This document shows, one piece after another, positions 40,914-48,739 of a stretch of DNA of 64,000 nucleotides (position 1 is its first letter; each line of letters starts with the position of its first letter). The stretch spans positions 248,001 through 312,000 of the IMG/VR virus record IMGVR_UViG_3300034073_003340, one strand, 5' to 3'. Source of the DNA: a virus. The position numbers and the translations under genes are program-made. The notes under the pieces were generated by a model. The model made no database searches and was not told where the DNA came from. It saw nothing but the letters and a program-made list of their open reading frames with translations.

Positions 40914-41229
40914 CTACCAACAGACGCCTATTAGACTATCTGCAACCAACCTGCCCAAGAACCTCAAATCCTCAAATTTTCGAAATATACTCTAGACTTC
41001 TATTGGATTTAAAGCTGGTAGACCTTGGAGGCTTCTTTATGGGATCCACAACTTGGTAGCTACTCCTGTGTGAACGGTCGACGGCCAGGCGAATTGGCGA
41101 CTATTAGCAATTTAGTCCAAAGTTTCGCGGCTGGTCCCGTCCCTCCTATATAGAGCTTGTCTTTCTAAGACCCAGCAACAGTCTATTATCGAAAAAGGCT
41201 CATGATATCTAGCTTTGCTTTGCTAGACT
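40914..41229 (-). other. 316-base stretch without a gene
   Basis: No protein-like frame. On the minus strand there are inverted repeats such as TCTAGC/GCTAGA and GTCTT/AAGAC, which could be a structured RNA downstream of the SIMPL-like gene, but evidence is thin. Confidence 0.3.
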
Positions 41230-41820
41230 TTAACCATTTAGTTGTGACCTATCATCGGTGTCAACCTCGATTTTGGCTGAGAGATAGATTTTTTCACTCT
41301 GTCCCAGCCCAGGGCCACCAGCTGATTCAAGGCTATATGAAGCCATTCTTGCTCCATTGGAATACACATCTCGATGTGAACCAGGTTCCTTGAATTCAAT
41401 GGAAGAGATGCTACCGCCAAGCTTACTGGCTTCCGCCTTGGCCTTTTCAATAATAGCAAGGCGGAGATCAGACTCAGCATCGCGCTTTTGGAACAGCGGG
41501 ATGCTTGTATCAGTATCACAAATCTGTAGAGTCAGAATTCCACGCTCATTGAGATCAGTGGCTTTCTGTTCCAGCTGATCATTGAGCGACGCATCGACTC
41601 TTGTTGATGCCTGAACCCGGAAAGTAAACCCATCGGGTTGGAAAGAAAAATTGCTGAATGCCCAGCTAGCCCCAGGGAAGAACTTGTTGGCCAGTTCAAG
41701 AGCTGAACTCTCAAGAGCGGGCCGGTCCTGTCCGTTGATAACGCCGGTGATAGCGACTGTTACCTTTACCGTATTGTTGGTAATGGTAACCTCGTCGGTT
41801 AGGTCAAATTTGATTTTCAT
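41230..41820 (-). CDS. SIMPL (DUF541)-like protein
   Basis: 196 residues. The second half, RDAESDLRLAIIEKAKAEASKLG then SISSIEF, follows the SIMPL pattern (conserved A-x-x-x-A helix before a G-x-I strand). The N-terminal strands repeat a similar unit. No signal peptide. Ribosome site GAGGGAAG. Function of the family is unclear. Confidence 0.5.
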   Translation of the reverse strand: MKIKFDLTDEVTITNNTVKVTVAITGVINGQDRPALESSALELANKFFPGASWAFSNFSFQPDGFTFRVQASTRVDASLNDQLEQKATDLNERGILTLQICDTDTSIPLFQKRDAESDLRLAIIEKAKAEASKLGGSISSIEFKEPGSHRDVYSNGARMASYSLESAGGPGLGQSEKIYLSAKIEVDTDDRSQLNG

Positions 41821-41846
41821 GTTGGCTTCCCTCGTATGGAAGCTAG

Positions 41847-41875
41847 ATTATGTGCGAATGTAGATTTCTTGTCAA
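41847..41875 (-). promoter_or_regulatory. early-type promoter
   Basis: TTGACA (41870-41875), 17-bp spacer, CATAAT (41847-41852). Confidence 0.7.
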
Positions 41876-41876
41876 G

Positions 41877-41904
41877 ATAATGGCGGGATCAATCCCGCCA
41901 TTAT
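41877..41904 (-). terminator. terminator of the spanin unit
   Basis: Thirteen-base-pair stem ATAATGGCGGGAT/ATCCCGCCATTAT with TTTT beside it. Confidence 0.82.
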
Positions 41905-41905
41905 T

Positions 41906-42202
41906 TTACTTCTTGATTTTGCCACCGCAGCCAATAATTCCTGCTTCTAAAGCAATGATATATGACTTCTGTTGAGCAATAGTTTCGCGCATAGCAGCGT
42001 TTTGCTCTTCCAATGGGCGACCTTTTTCCATTGAGTCCAATTTTATTTTAGCTTTTTCCAATTCAACAGTACATAGGACCGGAACAGGAACCTCTTGAGT
42101 TATGACTTCTGAGTTCTTTGGAGGAGGTGGAAGTTTGATGTCATCTTTCCCACCACAAGCGGCCAATACCATTACACTGGCCAGAATAAGATATTTCTTC
42201 AT
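41906..42202 (-). CDS. o-spanin-like lipoprotein (Rz1 type)
   Basis: 98 residues. Signal peptide MKKYLILASVMVLAAC with lipobox LAAC, then a proline-rich stretch (KLPPPPKNSE) and a helical C-terminus. ATG overlaps the TGA of the upstream gene (ATGA). Outer-membrane lipoprotein with Pro-rich segment next to a coiled-coil inner-membrane protein is the usual Rz/Rz1 arrangement for disrupting the outer membrane at lysis. Assignment by architecture. Confidence 0.65.
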   Translation of the reverse strand: MKKYLILASVMVLAACGGKDDIKLPPPPKNSEVITQEVPVPVLCTVELEKAKIKLDSMEKGRPLEEQNAAMRETIAQQKSYIIALEAGIIGCGGKIKK

Positions 42203-42735
42203 TGTGCTGCCTTCTTCCATTCGCCTATGAACTCATCGTTGGTTCGTTCTTCTCTTTCAATCCTTTCTTCAGGTGCGCCCGAAGAAGGGTTGATTCTTCC
42301 AAATTGTTCGGCTAGCTCGTTATAACGTTGCTGATCCTTTTTAGCCGCCACACCAGCAGCTTGCGCTCGGGCTAGGGCATTGTCAGCAACACGCTTTAGG
42401 CGAGCAACTGCTTCGTTGCTTCTGTTGATAGAGGCAACATGGTTTTGCTTTTCAACCTTGAGAGCAGTAACATATTCTTTTAGAACTCGATCTTGCCCTT
42501 TGATGAATAGAACTTTCTCCTCAACGATCTGTTGAGTCTCAACCAGTTCCTTCTTTGTGTTGAATCCATACCATGCGGCGCCGATCAGGGCAAGTGATAG
42601 GACGATTGTTAGAAACTGAAAGGGCTTTGCCATAGCAAAGCTGGCAACACCCTTGATAAAATCCCATACCCAGCCTAGTAACATTTTACCGAAACCAAAG
42701 CCTTTGAGTAGGAAACTTAGAGCCAAACCTAGCAT
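42199..42735 (-). CDS. i-spanin-like membrane protein (Rz type)
   Basis: 178 residues. Hydrophobic region near 40-56 (FLTIVLSLALIGAAW), then a long coiled coil (about 60-140) and a charged C-terminus. An N-terminal hydrophobic stretch (1-30) might be a second membrane segment. It would span the periplasm and contact the lipoprotein encoded directly downstream. Ribosome site GGAGATAGCC. Confidence 0.65.
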   Translation of the reverse strand: MLGLALSFLLKGFGFGKMLLGWVWDFIKGVASFAMAKPFQFLTIVLSLALIGAAWYGFNTKKELVETQQIVEEKVLFIKGQDRVLKEYVTALKVEKQNHVASINRSNEAVARLKRVADNALARAQAAGVAAKKDQQRYNELAEQFGRINPSSGAPEERIEREERTNDEFIGEWKKAAQ

Positions 42736-42825
42736 GGCTATCTCCTAAAAGAAGTTCATTGTGACTTCTTATTTAGCCATGGAAATGGCGGGGATTTCCC
42801 CGCCATTTCTGTAGATGGGAAGTGA

Positions 42826-43248
42826 TTAACGGGCCAGAACCATCATCTGACCGCCGTCCTCCGATGCCCAATAGATCGACTGATTGTTGAAGCTGATGGG
42901 GTTGAGATAGCGGCTAATGAAACCACGCGAAGGGTCTACGACCGTGCCACGCTCACCCAGATTATCAGCCAGCGCAGTCGCATGGGAGATTGCGTCAACG
43001 AGATTTTCGAAAACAAACGACGGATTCTGCCAGGGGGTTTTATTATCAGTCGTCTTATAGAGAAAAGTATCAGCGGCACACATGATATGACCACCGGCAA
43101 TACCCTCAACCAGGATACGCCATCCAACGGCAACTTCATGCTTTCCGGTCTTGATGACCTTGACCGTGCTGCCGAAACGAAGTTCAGTAACATTCGCAGC
43201 ATACTTGGCGATAAAGGCCTGGCTGACTGCGTCGATCTGGTTGGTCAT
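42826..43248 (-). CDS. hypothetical early protein
   Basis: 140 residues starting MTNQIDAVSQAF behind AGGAGACATTTT. A strand-rich middle (VKVIKTGKHEVAVGWRILV). Own promoter. Unknown family. Confidence 0.68.
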   Translation of the reverse strand: MTNQIDAVSQAFIAKYAANVTELRFGSTVKVIKTGKHEVAVGWRILVEGIAGGHIMCAADTFLYKTTDNKTPWQNPSFVFENLVDAISHATALADNLGERGTVVDPSRGFISRYLNPISFNNQSIYWASEDGGQMMVLAR

Positions 43249-43280
43249 AAAATGTCTCCTTGTTTGCTGTCTACTCACCT

Positions 43281-43308
43281 GTTTTAACAGAAATAGGTGA
43301 GTAGTCAA
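43281..43308 (-). promoter_or_regulatory. early-type promoter
   Basis: TTGACT (43303-43308), 16-bp spacer, TAAAAC (43281-43286). Confidence 0.88.
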
Positions 43309-43314
43309 CCAGAA

Positions 43315-43905
43315 TTATCCAAGAAGTGACCTAAAAGTCAAAGAGATTCTCGACTTCGACTGAAAGCCAGCCTTGGGAATCCTGTGCTGATGCGTGGACT
43401 GAAACCCGGCGGGCATCAAGCAAAGCGATCCCTGTTCCAAAGGCTGATCAACAACCGGACCATAGGTCATCTTGCCGTCGACTTCACCTAGTTTTTCGCG
43501 GAACTGAATGCTCCTCGGTTTGCTGGATCCTTCGCCACCATACAGCGTAACAATTGCGATGGGCTTGGTATGATCGATGCCGGGGTCGTCATCTTCATGC
43601 CAACCCAACCAGTCATGAGCACCCTCATATCCGTTGAGGAAACATCCCTCAAAGTCCACAAGCACCGCAGCATGGTTCATGAGAGCCAAGGTACATTCAT
43701 CAATCACATTGTGGGAATCCTGGCTGTGATAGGTCCGGAGACCTGCACCGCGACCATAGGAATAGTCCCGACCAAAGATGTTGGTCCAGTATTCCCTCCG
43801 GGGAGCATCGCTGCGCCGTTCCCAGTTGAGCCCATTCCAGAGCTCATTGAACATCTCGGCCGCTCGTTCGACGCTGACGAAATTAGGAATGTAGATTGCG
43901 CTCAT
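43315..43905 (-). CDS. AlkB-like 2OG-Fe(II) dioxygenase
   Basis: 196 residues. NGYEGAHDWLGWHEDDDP matches the AlkB N-x-Y-x5-D-x-x-x-x-H-x-D iron site; HRIPKA gives the distal His and KSRISLTFR the 2-oxoglutarate Arg. AlkB enzymes remove methyl groups from DNA or RNA bases. Substrate may be damaged phage DNA or tRNA. Ribosome site GGAGATCGAC, own promoter. Confidence 0.88.
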   Translation of the reverse strand: MSAIYIPNFVSVERAAEMFNELWNGLNWERRSDAPRREYWTNIFGRDYSYGRGAGLRTYHSQDSHNVIDECTLALMNHAAVLVDFEGCFLNGYEGAHDWLGWHEDDDPGIDHTKPIAIVTLYGGEGSSKPRSIQFREKLGEVDGKMTYGPVVDQPLEQGSLCLMPAGFQSTHQHRIPKAGFQSKSRISLTFRSLLG

Positions 43906-43925
43906 GTCGATCTCCTTTCAAACTG

Positions 43926-43953
43926 GAGATAACATGAAATAGAATGGTGTCAA
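43926..43953 (-). promoter_or_regulatory. early-type promoter
   Basis: TTGACA (43948-43953), 16-bp spacer, TATCTC (43926-43931). Confidence 0.75.
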
Positions 43954-43965
43954 CCATCAATGTTT

Positions 43966-44006
43966 TGGTAGGCCCACCGGGAATCGAACCCGGACCATCC
44001 GCTGAT
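43966..44006 (-). tRNA. tRNA 3' half (split or remnant)
   Basis: T-arm CCGGG-TTCGATT-CCCGG, acceptor strand TGGGCCT, discriminator A and an encoded CCA, but no 5' half directly before it: the preceding bases are the CCA end of another tRNA. Its acceptor strand can pair at all seven positions (two wobble) with GGGCCTA of the 5' half at 44830-44868. Confidence 0.65.
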
Positions 44007-44099
44007 TGGTGGAAGTGCCCGGACTTGAACCGGGATCGTCGCCTAATCTGGGCTTTCGCGAGGTATAAGCTCACCCGCTCTACCTTGAGCTACACTTCC
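44007..44099 (-). tRNA. tRNA with UAU anticodon and long variable region
   Basis: Acceptor GGAAGTG/CACTTCC, D-arm GCTC/GAGC, anticodon stem GTGAG/CTCGC around CTTATAC (U33 present, anticodon UAU, codon AUA), T-arm CCCGG-TTCAAGT-CCGGG, encoded CCA. The variable region is about 22 nt with a GCC/GGC stem, unusual for tRNA-Ile; identity is therefore tentative. Confidence 0.7.
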
Positions 44100-44102
44100 A
44101 TT

Positions 44103-44810
44103 TTAAAGTATCTTTTGTATTTCAGACCAACAGAGTTGATCTTTTGATAACATCAAAACCTTAATACTATTTTGATTTGAAACTAGTTCAATCTTTCTAC
44201 GGTCTTTTCTCATCAAGTATGGATTTTTAGGATCTAAGTAGATCCTATAGTCCGGTAAAAAGAAGTCTGGTATATACCGTCTAGTTTGACCTTGATCATC
44301 AATGTAAGAGATAGATGAAGGTCGTATCCACTTGATCTGATGCTTATCTAAATCTTTGGCAAGAATAAGTTCGTACGAGCTGTCAAGTAAAATACCGTTG
44401 TATATAGTCCTCTTTGAGTAGAATGGTTTCTTCAATAATCTGTCTACCATCAACTTAGATAATTTGTCTTTAGTCTTTAGACTGTGTGTTTTAGGATCAT
44501 TCTTCTGATAGAATAGGGTCAATGATTCATGTTTAGTTCTAGTCTTTAAACCACTTCTCAGAAGAGTCGCAGTAGTCACGTTCAACTTTTTCGCTACTTC
44601 TCGAATTGTGAAACCGGAATCATATAGTTTTTGGGCTTCTTCTTGATCCAAAATAGAAACACCAATGGGCCAGTATATTGCTCCTCTGGCTTCAGCTTTG
44701 GTAATTGCCATTGGAGAGAATCCAAAGTTCTTTGCTACCTCAACTCTCAGGACTTGAGGATTCGAATCTATAAAATTTTGGATTTTAACCCAATCAATAC
44801 GCTTAGTCAT
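44103..44810 (-). CDS. EDxHD/Vsr-like endonuclease (probable homing endonuclease)
   Basis: 235 residues, AT-rich compared with neighbours. N-terminus holds two helix-turn-helix-like parts (EVAKNFGFSPMAITKAE; TIREVAKKLNVTTATLLRS). From about 140: YNGILLDSSYELILAKDLDK, then IKWIRP, RRYIPDFFLPDYRIYLDPKN, the pattern of EDxHD/Vsr-type nucleases where the E, the PDF Asp and the following strand form the active site. It lies between tRNA genes and separates two tRNA halves, typical of a mobile homing gene. Confidence 0.72.
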   Translation of the reverse strand: MTKRIDWVKIQNFIDSNPQVLRVEVAKNFGFSPMAITKAEARGAIYWPIGVSILDQEEAQKLYDSGFTIREVAKKLNVTTATLLRSGLKTRTKHESLTLFYQKNDPKTHSLKTKDKLSKLMVDRLLKKPFYSKRTIYNGILLDSSYELILAKDLDKHQIKWIRPSSISYIDDQGQTRRYIPDFFLPDYRIYLDPKNPYLMRKDRRKIELVSNQNSIKVLMLSKDQLCWSEIQKIL

Positions 44811-44829
44811 AAATGCTGGTCTTGGTATT

Positions 44830-44868
44830 CATCCCAAGACCCCTGTTCTACCATTAAACTATAGGCCC
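44830..44868 (-). tRNA. tRNA 5' half (split or remnant)
   Basis: GGGCCTA acceptor strand, TA, D-arm GTTT-AATGGTA-GAAC and the start of an anticodon arm, then a GGTCTTGG/CCAAGACC hairpin rather than the rest of a tRNA. The endonuclease gene begins 20 bases on. Confidence 0.6.
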
Positions 44869-44873
44869 ATGTG

Positions 44874-45179
44874 TTAGAATATATACGAAGCCTGGGTGGC
44901 TATCTCATACCAAAGTGGCTTGAGTTCATCAATGATGATATTAACTTGGTATTGGCAAACTTCGTCAGGTATATTCTGCATCATAGCATCTCTTAATTCC
45001 TCGGCCATTAATTCCAAGGCTCTGAATGGATACTTTTTCTCAACCCAAAGCGGCATAACATGACAGACCAAACCGACAACAATAGCGTCGAGAGCTTGAT
45101 CTGGCGTGAGAAGCTCACGCCTTATAGAAGCGGGAGGAGCCTTGGGTTCAGGCAAGCGAAAGTCTAGAATTTTTGCCAC
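44874..45179 (-). CDS. hypothetical protein, GTG start
   Basis: 101 residues, starts VAKILDFRLPEPKAPP. Helical; LTPDQALDAIVVGLVCHVMP. The N-terminus (short strand, then a Pro-rich linker) is common among small phage proteins. Function unknown. Confidence 0.6.
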   Translation of the reverse strand: MAKILDFRLPEPKAPPASIRRELLTPDQALDAIVVGLVCHVMPLWVEKKYPFRALELMAEELRDAMMQNIPDEVCQYQVNIIIDELKPLWYEIATQASYIF

Positions 45180-45257
45180 ACTTTATTTAGCGGGCTATAA
45201 CTCTAGAGAGGACTTTAGCCTCGTATGCTCTCGCGCATTTGACTTCCTTACAAAACT

Positions 45258-45333
45258 TGGTGGCCCATATGGGACTCGAACCCACAACCGACAGATTTTA
45301 GAGATCCCTGCTCTACCATTGAGCTAAAAGGCC
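45258..45333 (-). tRNA. amber-suppressor tRNA (anticodon CUA)
   Basis: 76 nt including encoded CCA. Acceptor GGCCTTT/ATGGGCC (6 of 7 pairs), D-arm GCTC-AATGGTA-GAGC, anticodon arm GGGAT-CTCTAAA-ATCTG with U33 and anticodon CUA, variable region TCGGTT, T-arm GTGGG-TTCGAGT-CCCAT. All positions are canonical, so the anticodon is unambiguous and reads UAG. The amino acid it carries cannot be told from sequence alone. Confidence 0.9.
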
Positions 45334-45378
45334 ATGCTCTCTTTATGGAGTCGCATGGCCCTTTTGTCAACCTAAGAT

Positions 45379-46140
45379 TTATTCCATACCGGCTGGAGTC
45401 TGTGGACGCCAGTCATCCCAACCATCGGGAGTTGTGTAGCCAATTCGCTGTAGATAGGCTTCAGTGTCTGCTACACTCGTGAAGGATTCAATCTCTTCCG
45501 AGGACAGAGCGACGTAAAACTTACCAAGCTCGTAGTGGACCTGGGCAGGCGCATACATGGGATCACCCTGGTAGATTGCCGCATAACCTTGGTCCGCTTC
45601 AACTTCCCAATCGGGGACGACGCTTCCAAACAATTTGATGTTTTCCTCGGACTCATTCACCAGGTCAACGTATTTGGTGCCAGGCTTGGCCTTTAGAAGC
45701 TTCTTGTGCCTTGCCTTGATTGCGTTGAGTGCTGCGGCCATAGTTGGCTGAGTTGGCAGTTGAAACTTGTGATAGTTGCTGGCATACCAAGTTGGAATGA
45801 AGCCACCGTTTTCAGAAGCTCTGACTTCGCCCTTGCAGACGTTATCAAGTTTGTCCTTGTTGGCTAGATAGTAGAGACCAGCAGTCTTGCGTCCAGGATA
45901 GATGCGAGCTTCGTAGTCGCCGGACTTCTTGACTAGAGTCTGCTTGCTTTTGGGAACAGGCTTGGGCGCTGGCTTTGGTGCCTGGTTGGTTTGGGCCGCC
46001 TTCCTTGGCTTAGCCTGCCAACCACACTGTCCACAATATTCATTGTCATTGGCAATGACTTCGCTTTCCTTGCCAAGATAATCGCCACACTCAGGGCAAT
46101 TGTAATCAGTGGCTTCAGTTACGATTTCTTTCCAGCGCAT
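45379..46140 (-). CDS. hypothetical protein with N-terminal zinc ribbon
   Basis: 253 residues. CPECGDYLG and CGQCGW (about residues 15-40) form a zinc ribbon, followed by a Pro/Lys linker (PKPAPKPVPK) and a C-terminal domain of unknown type. Starts MRWKEIVTEA; the gene at 63275-63682 begins MRWNEITNEL. Ribosome site AAGGAGATCTGAT. Confidence 0.7.
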   Translation of the reverse strand: MRWKEIVTEATDYNCPECGDYLGKESEVIANDNEYCGQCGWQAKPRKAAQTNQAPKPAPKPVPKSKQTLVKKSGDYEARIYPGRKTAGLYYLANKDKLDNVCKGEVRASENGGFIPTWYASNYHKFQLPTQPTMAAALNAIKARHKKLLKAKPGTKYVDLVNESEENIKLFGSVVPDWEVEADQGYAAIYQGDPMYAPAQVHYELGKFYVALSSEEIESFTSVADTEAYLQRIGYTTPDGWDDWRPQTPAGME

Positions 46141-46166
46141 ATCAGATCTCCTTGGAGTTCCGATAT

Positions 46167-46691
46167 TTAGCGATTATACCCACCGCGATTGATTTCAACC
46201 AGCTTGGGGAAAAGCATCAGCTTTTCTGTGTAGTAGGTCTTGACAATCTGGAGGAGTTCTCCCCCGAGACCCAAGTAGTCATCCACGTATTCAATCATCA
46301 ACCGATTGGGAAACATCGCAGGACGATGAGCCTTCATCCAGTCAAAGGCAGACTGTGGATCCATACCGTTCTGAATCAGGATACCAATACCCACGGCCGT
46401 ACTGCGGCTCTTACCAGCAGTACAATGAACCAACAGCTTGCCATTCTCAGGAACCATTGCGGCAACTTCTAGTATACTCCTGATATCCCGGCGTGTGGGC
46501 ACGACGTATTCGGTCGCAGCATCGTTTTCCACATCATGAAAGCTGAAGATATAGTGATCGCTATGTTGGCGATCAATTACCGTTGCGCCAAAGTCGCCGC
46601 CTGCCTCGTTGACAATGCTGATAATATGGGTGGGCCAGTCCTCGGCGATGAGGTGCTTGGCTTTGTGAATTCCATCAACTTTAAGTTCCAT
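46167..46691 (-). CDS. dual-specificity/tyrosine phosphatase-like protein
   Basis: 174 residues. LLVHCTAGKSRSTAVG is the C-x5-R phosphate-binding loop with Cys and Arg in place and Ser after it, as in protein tyrosine and dual-specificity phosphatases; HDVENDA upstream supplies the general-acid Asp region. May remove phosphate from host proteins, or act on RNA or lipids. Ribosome site AAGGGTGGG. Confidence 0.85.
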   Translation of the reverse strand: MELKVDGIHKAKHLIAEDWPTHIISIVNEAGGDFGATVIDRQHSDHYIFSFHDVENDAATEYVVPTRRDIRSILEVAAMVPENGKLLVHCTAGKSRSTAVGIGILIQNGMDPQSAFDWMKAHRPAMFPNRLMIEYVDDYLGLGGELLQIVKTYYTEKLMLFPKLVEINRGGYNR

Positions 46692-46708
46692 CTGTCCCAC
46701 CCTTATCC

Positions 46709-47071
46709 TTATTCAACCGGAGTAATCAGACAAACCAGCTTTTCATCAACCAGTGCCTGATAAGCAATGTCCCAATCCTGGCCCGACTTTTCCCAAGCAA
46801 AATCCATGAGATCCTTGCGAATCACAATTGGAGGACTCTTCACTGTTGAAAGAACGTAGAATTCCTGTCCGGTGTTCCAACGAATTTCACATCCAAACAG
46901 TGTTACCCTAACGGTCTGGCGACCAATCGTTAGAGGAGCAATTCTACCATCTAGCTGACCAAGGCTAGCAGAGAAGATTTTTACATGCGAGGGAGGCGTG
47001 ACCTGTGCCATTGCCGGGGTTGCGAAAGTCGCAGTCAGCGCAACCAGAGCGCTGAGAATCATTTTGATCAT
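46709..47071 (-). CDS. secreted periplasmic protein
   Basis: 120 residues. Signal peptide about 1-20 ending AMA; mature part strand-rich with two Cys. Ribosome site GGAGAATTGAAT. Unknown function. Confidence 0.68.
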   Translation of the reverse strand: MIKMILSALVALTATFATPAMAQVTPPSHVKIFSASLGQLDGRIAPLTIGRQTVRVTLFGCEIRWNTGQEFYVLSTVKSPPIVIRKDLMDFAWEKSGQDWDIAYQALVDEKLVCLITPVE

Positions 47072-47161
47072 ATTCAATTCTCCAGGCAGGCGCCCTAATG
47101 CGCTTTGTGCCTGTTATCACTATATAGTAAACAGGTGATCAAATCCTATATTGAAGTCAAA

Positions 47162-47191
47162 GAAAAAGCCGTCACTAAGGACGGCTTTTTG
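47162..47191 (-). terminator. terminator after tRNA-Ser(UGA)
   Basis: Stem AAAAAGCCGTC/GACGGCTTTTT with T tract on the minus strand. Confidence 0.85.
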
Positions 47192-47278
47192 GCGGAGCGT
47201 CTGGGATTCGAACCCAGGGAGGTTTTACCCTCGTCAGTTTTCAAGACTGGTGCAATAATCCATCTCTGCCAACGCTCC
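47190..47278 (-). tRNA. tRNA-Ser(UGA)
   Basis: 89 nt, acceptor GGAGCGT/ACGCTCC, anticodon loop CTTGAAA, long variable arm GAGG-GTAAAA-CCTC, T-arm CTGGG-TTCGAAT-CCCAG, discriminator G and encoded CCA. Canonical class II serine tRNA. Confidence 0.95.
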
Positions 47279-47312
47279 AATACATTCTATTTAGCACTGG
47301 CTATCAACAATG

Positions 47313-47594
47313 TCAATACCCAATGTAGTTAAAATCTTCAATCAGAATCATCTTTTTGGTATCAAGAATACTGATAGCTTCCTTGATAGAATCAGCACGT
47401 TGACCATTGAGTCCGAGATCATGCTTTTCAATGACCTCATTCATGGCTTCACAATAGTCATTGTTTTCCTTATAGAGATCCTCGACCTCATCCATTTGGA
47501 CCTGGTCGAGGATCCAGTAGGTGAGATCTTCGCCACACCCACTGGCCTCCACTGCGATATATCCAGCTTGGTAGCCGGCAGGGATCGTAACCAT
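47313..47594 (-). CDS. hypothetical acidic protein
   Basis: 93 residues from an ATG overlapping the TAA of the 27-residue gene. Begins MVTIPAGYQAGYIAVEASGCG; acidic helical C-terminal half. Unknown. Confidence 0.62.
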   Translation of the reverse strand: MVTIPAGYQAGYIAVEASGCGEDLTYWILDQVQMDEVEDLYKENNDYCEAMNEVIEKHDLGLNGQRADSIKEAISILDTKKMILIEDFNYIGY

Positions 47595-47677
47595 TAGAAA
47601 ATAATGGCTCCAGCGACAAAAGCAATAGCTGCTGTTGCCACTGGGTGCTGCGAAATCCAAAGCTGAACTCGGTCCAT
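47594..47677 (-). CDS. 27-residue membrane microprotein
   Basis: Read from the reverse strand: ATG at 47675-47677 with AAGGAGATTACC before it, TAA at 47594-47596 overlapping the next ATG. One hydrophobic helix (VATAAIAFVAGAIIF). Good ribosome site and promoter support translation. Confidence 0.7.
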   Translation of the reverse strand: MDRVQLWISQHPVATAAIAFVAGAIIF

Positions 47678-47696
47678 GGTAATCTCCTTCCCAACC

Positions 47697-47725
47697 TACA
47701 TAGCTGGGAAGGAGACTAGTGTCAA
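47697..47725 (-). promoter_or_regulatory. early-type promoter with operator-like inverted repeat
   Basis: TTGACA (47720-47725), 17-bp spacer, TATGTA (47697-47702). A ten-base inverted repeat CTCCTTCCCA/TGGGAAGGAG covers the spacer and the ribosome site. Confidence 0.68.
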
Positions 47726-47734
47726 TATTTTGCC

Positions 47735-48157
47735 TTACTTGCGGGCAGCAATAACGGAGTGCTTGACCAAGTCAGTGAAGCTGACTTCCTTGCCGCTGCC
47801 AATTTCGATGAAGCGGTAGGGATACTTTGCGCGCCGGTGAGTGTTGAAGCCGATCAGCTTGTATTGCTTGCCCCTCGAGGTAATGATCGCGCCGAAGTCC
47901 CCGGGTTCCAGATCATAATACTTGGCAAAGTCGTTGAAGCTTTCACGCTGCTTGGCTTCGATGCCTTCCTCACCGCCGACCACAAAGCGGATCTTCAGTT
48001 CCATGGTCTTGCCATCGCGGAACAGTCCCCACTTGCCTTCCTGCTTGACGCCGAGGCCGAGAGTAGCAGCATATTCAGCCAGCTTTTCCAGGGCACCATC
48101 GACCACCTCTGCGCCGTTCTTGAACGTAAGGTGGGTAATATGCGTTTCCTTGGGCAT
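47735..48157 (-). CDS. hypothetical early protein
   Basis: 140 residues, ribosome site GGAGATCGAAAC. Strand-rich C-terminal part (GAIITSRGKQYKLIGFNTHRRAKYP) typical of small SH3-like folds in phage early proteins; no named family. Confidence 0.68.
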   Translation of the reverse strand: MPKETHITHLTFKNGAEVVDGALEKLAEYAATLGLGVKQEGKWGLFRDGKTMELKIRFVVGGEEGIEAKQRESFNDFAKYYDLEPGDFGAIITSRGKQYKLIGFNTHRRAKYPYRFIEIGSGKEVSFTDLVKHSVIAARK

Positions 48158-48191
48158 GTTTCGATCTCCTGTTTGCGTTTCCGATAAACAG

Positions 48192-48219
48192 GTGATAGCA
48201 GATTTTAGGAGTGAGTCAA
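48192..48219 (-). promoter_or_regulatory. early-type promoter
   Basis: TTGACT (48214-48219), 16-bp spacer, TATCAC (48192-48197), within the end of the NUDIX gene. Confidence 0.7.
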
Positions 48220-48729
48220 CCTGTTTTTCCTGATTGTCATCAAAGCCGCCTGATAAATGGTTTGCTTATATACATCAAGGCGATCCTTGATGGCGTCAGG
48301 GCTTATGACTACCGGGTTCAGACATTCATCGTTTTCAACGTATGGCGTACAACGCATTACATCTGCGACATAAAATTGCTGATAGGAAACGGGCCAAGGA
48401 TATGAATACAGTTCCGGGCGGTTACCTTCACAGGTTTGTTCCAAGTAACCCACCGCTCTGATATGACTTACCCAGCAGCCAGTTTCTTCAAAGCATTCAC
48501 GATGCGCTGCGGCACATGACGTCTCCCCTAGATTGATATGACCACCAGGAAACTCCAGTCCGCGCCGACGATTGTTGGCCATTACCAAGCTGCCATCGGC
48601 CAACAAAGGAACCATAAAGGCAGTGCTAGTTGACTCCGCCGGAGATAGATCATCGTCTAGATAAAATATTACCTTGTTGGGCTTTGACAAGTAACTGATG
48701 TCGTCAATCTGATAGGTCTTTTGCTTCAT
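48205..48729 (-). CDS. NUDIX hydrolase
   Basis: 174 residues. GGHINLGETSCAAAHRECFEETG is a complete NUDIX box (G-x5-E-x7-R-E-x-x-E-E-x-G). These enzymes split nucleoside diphosphates linked to another group, such as ADP-ribose, NADH, capped RNA ends or oxidised nucleotides. Since the phage also encodes late NAD-synthesis steps, an ADP-ribose or NAD-related substrate is possible but unproven. Confidence 0.92.
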   Translation of the reverse strand: MKQKTYQIDDISYLSKPNKVIFYLDDDLSPAESTSTAFMVPLLADGSLVMANNRRRGLEFPGGHINLGETSCAAAHRECFEETGCWVSHIRAVGYLEQTCEGNRPELYSYPWPVSYQQFYVADVMRCTPYVENDECLNPVVISPDAIKDRLDVYKQTIYQAALMTIRKNRLTHS

Positions 48730-48739
48730 ACCAGATAGC

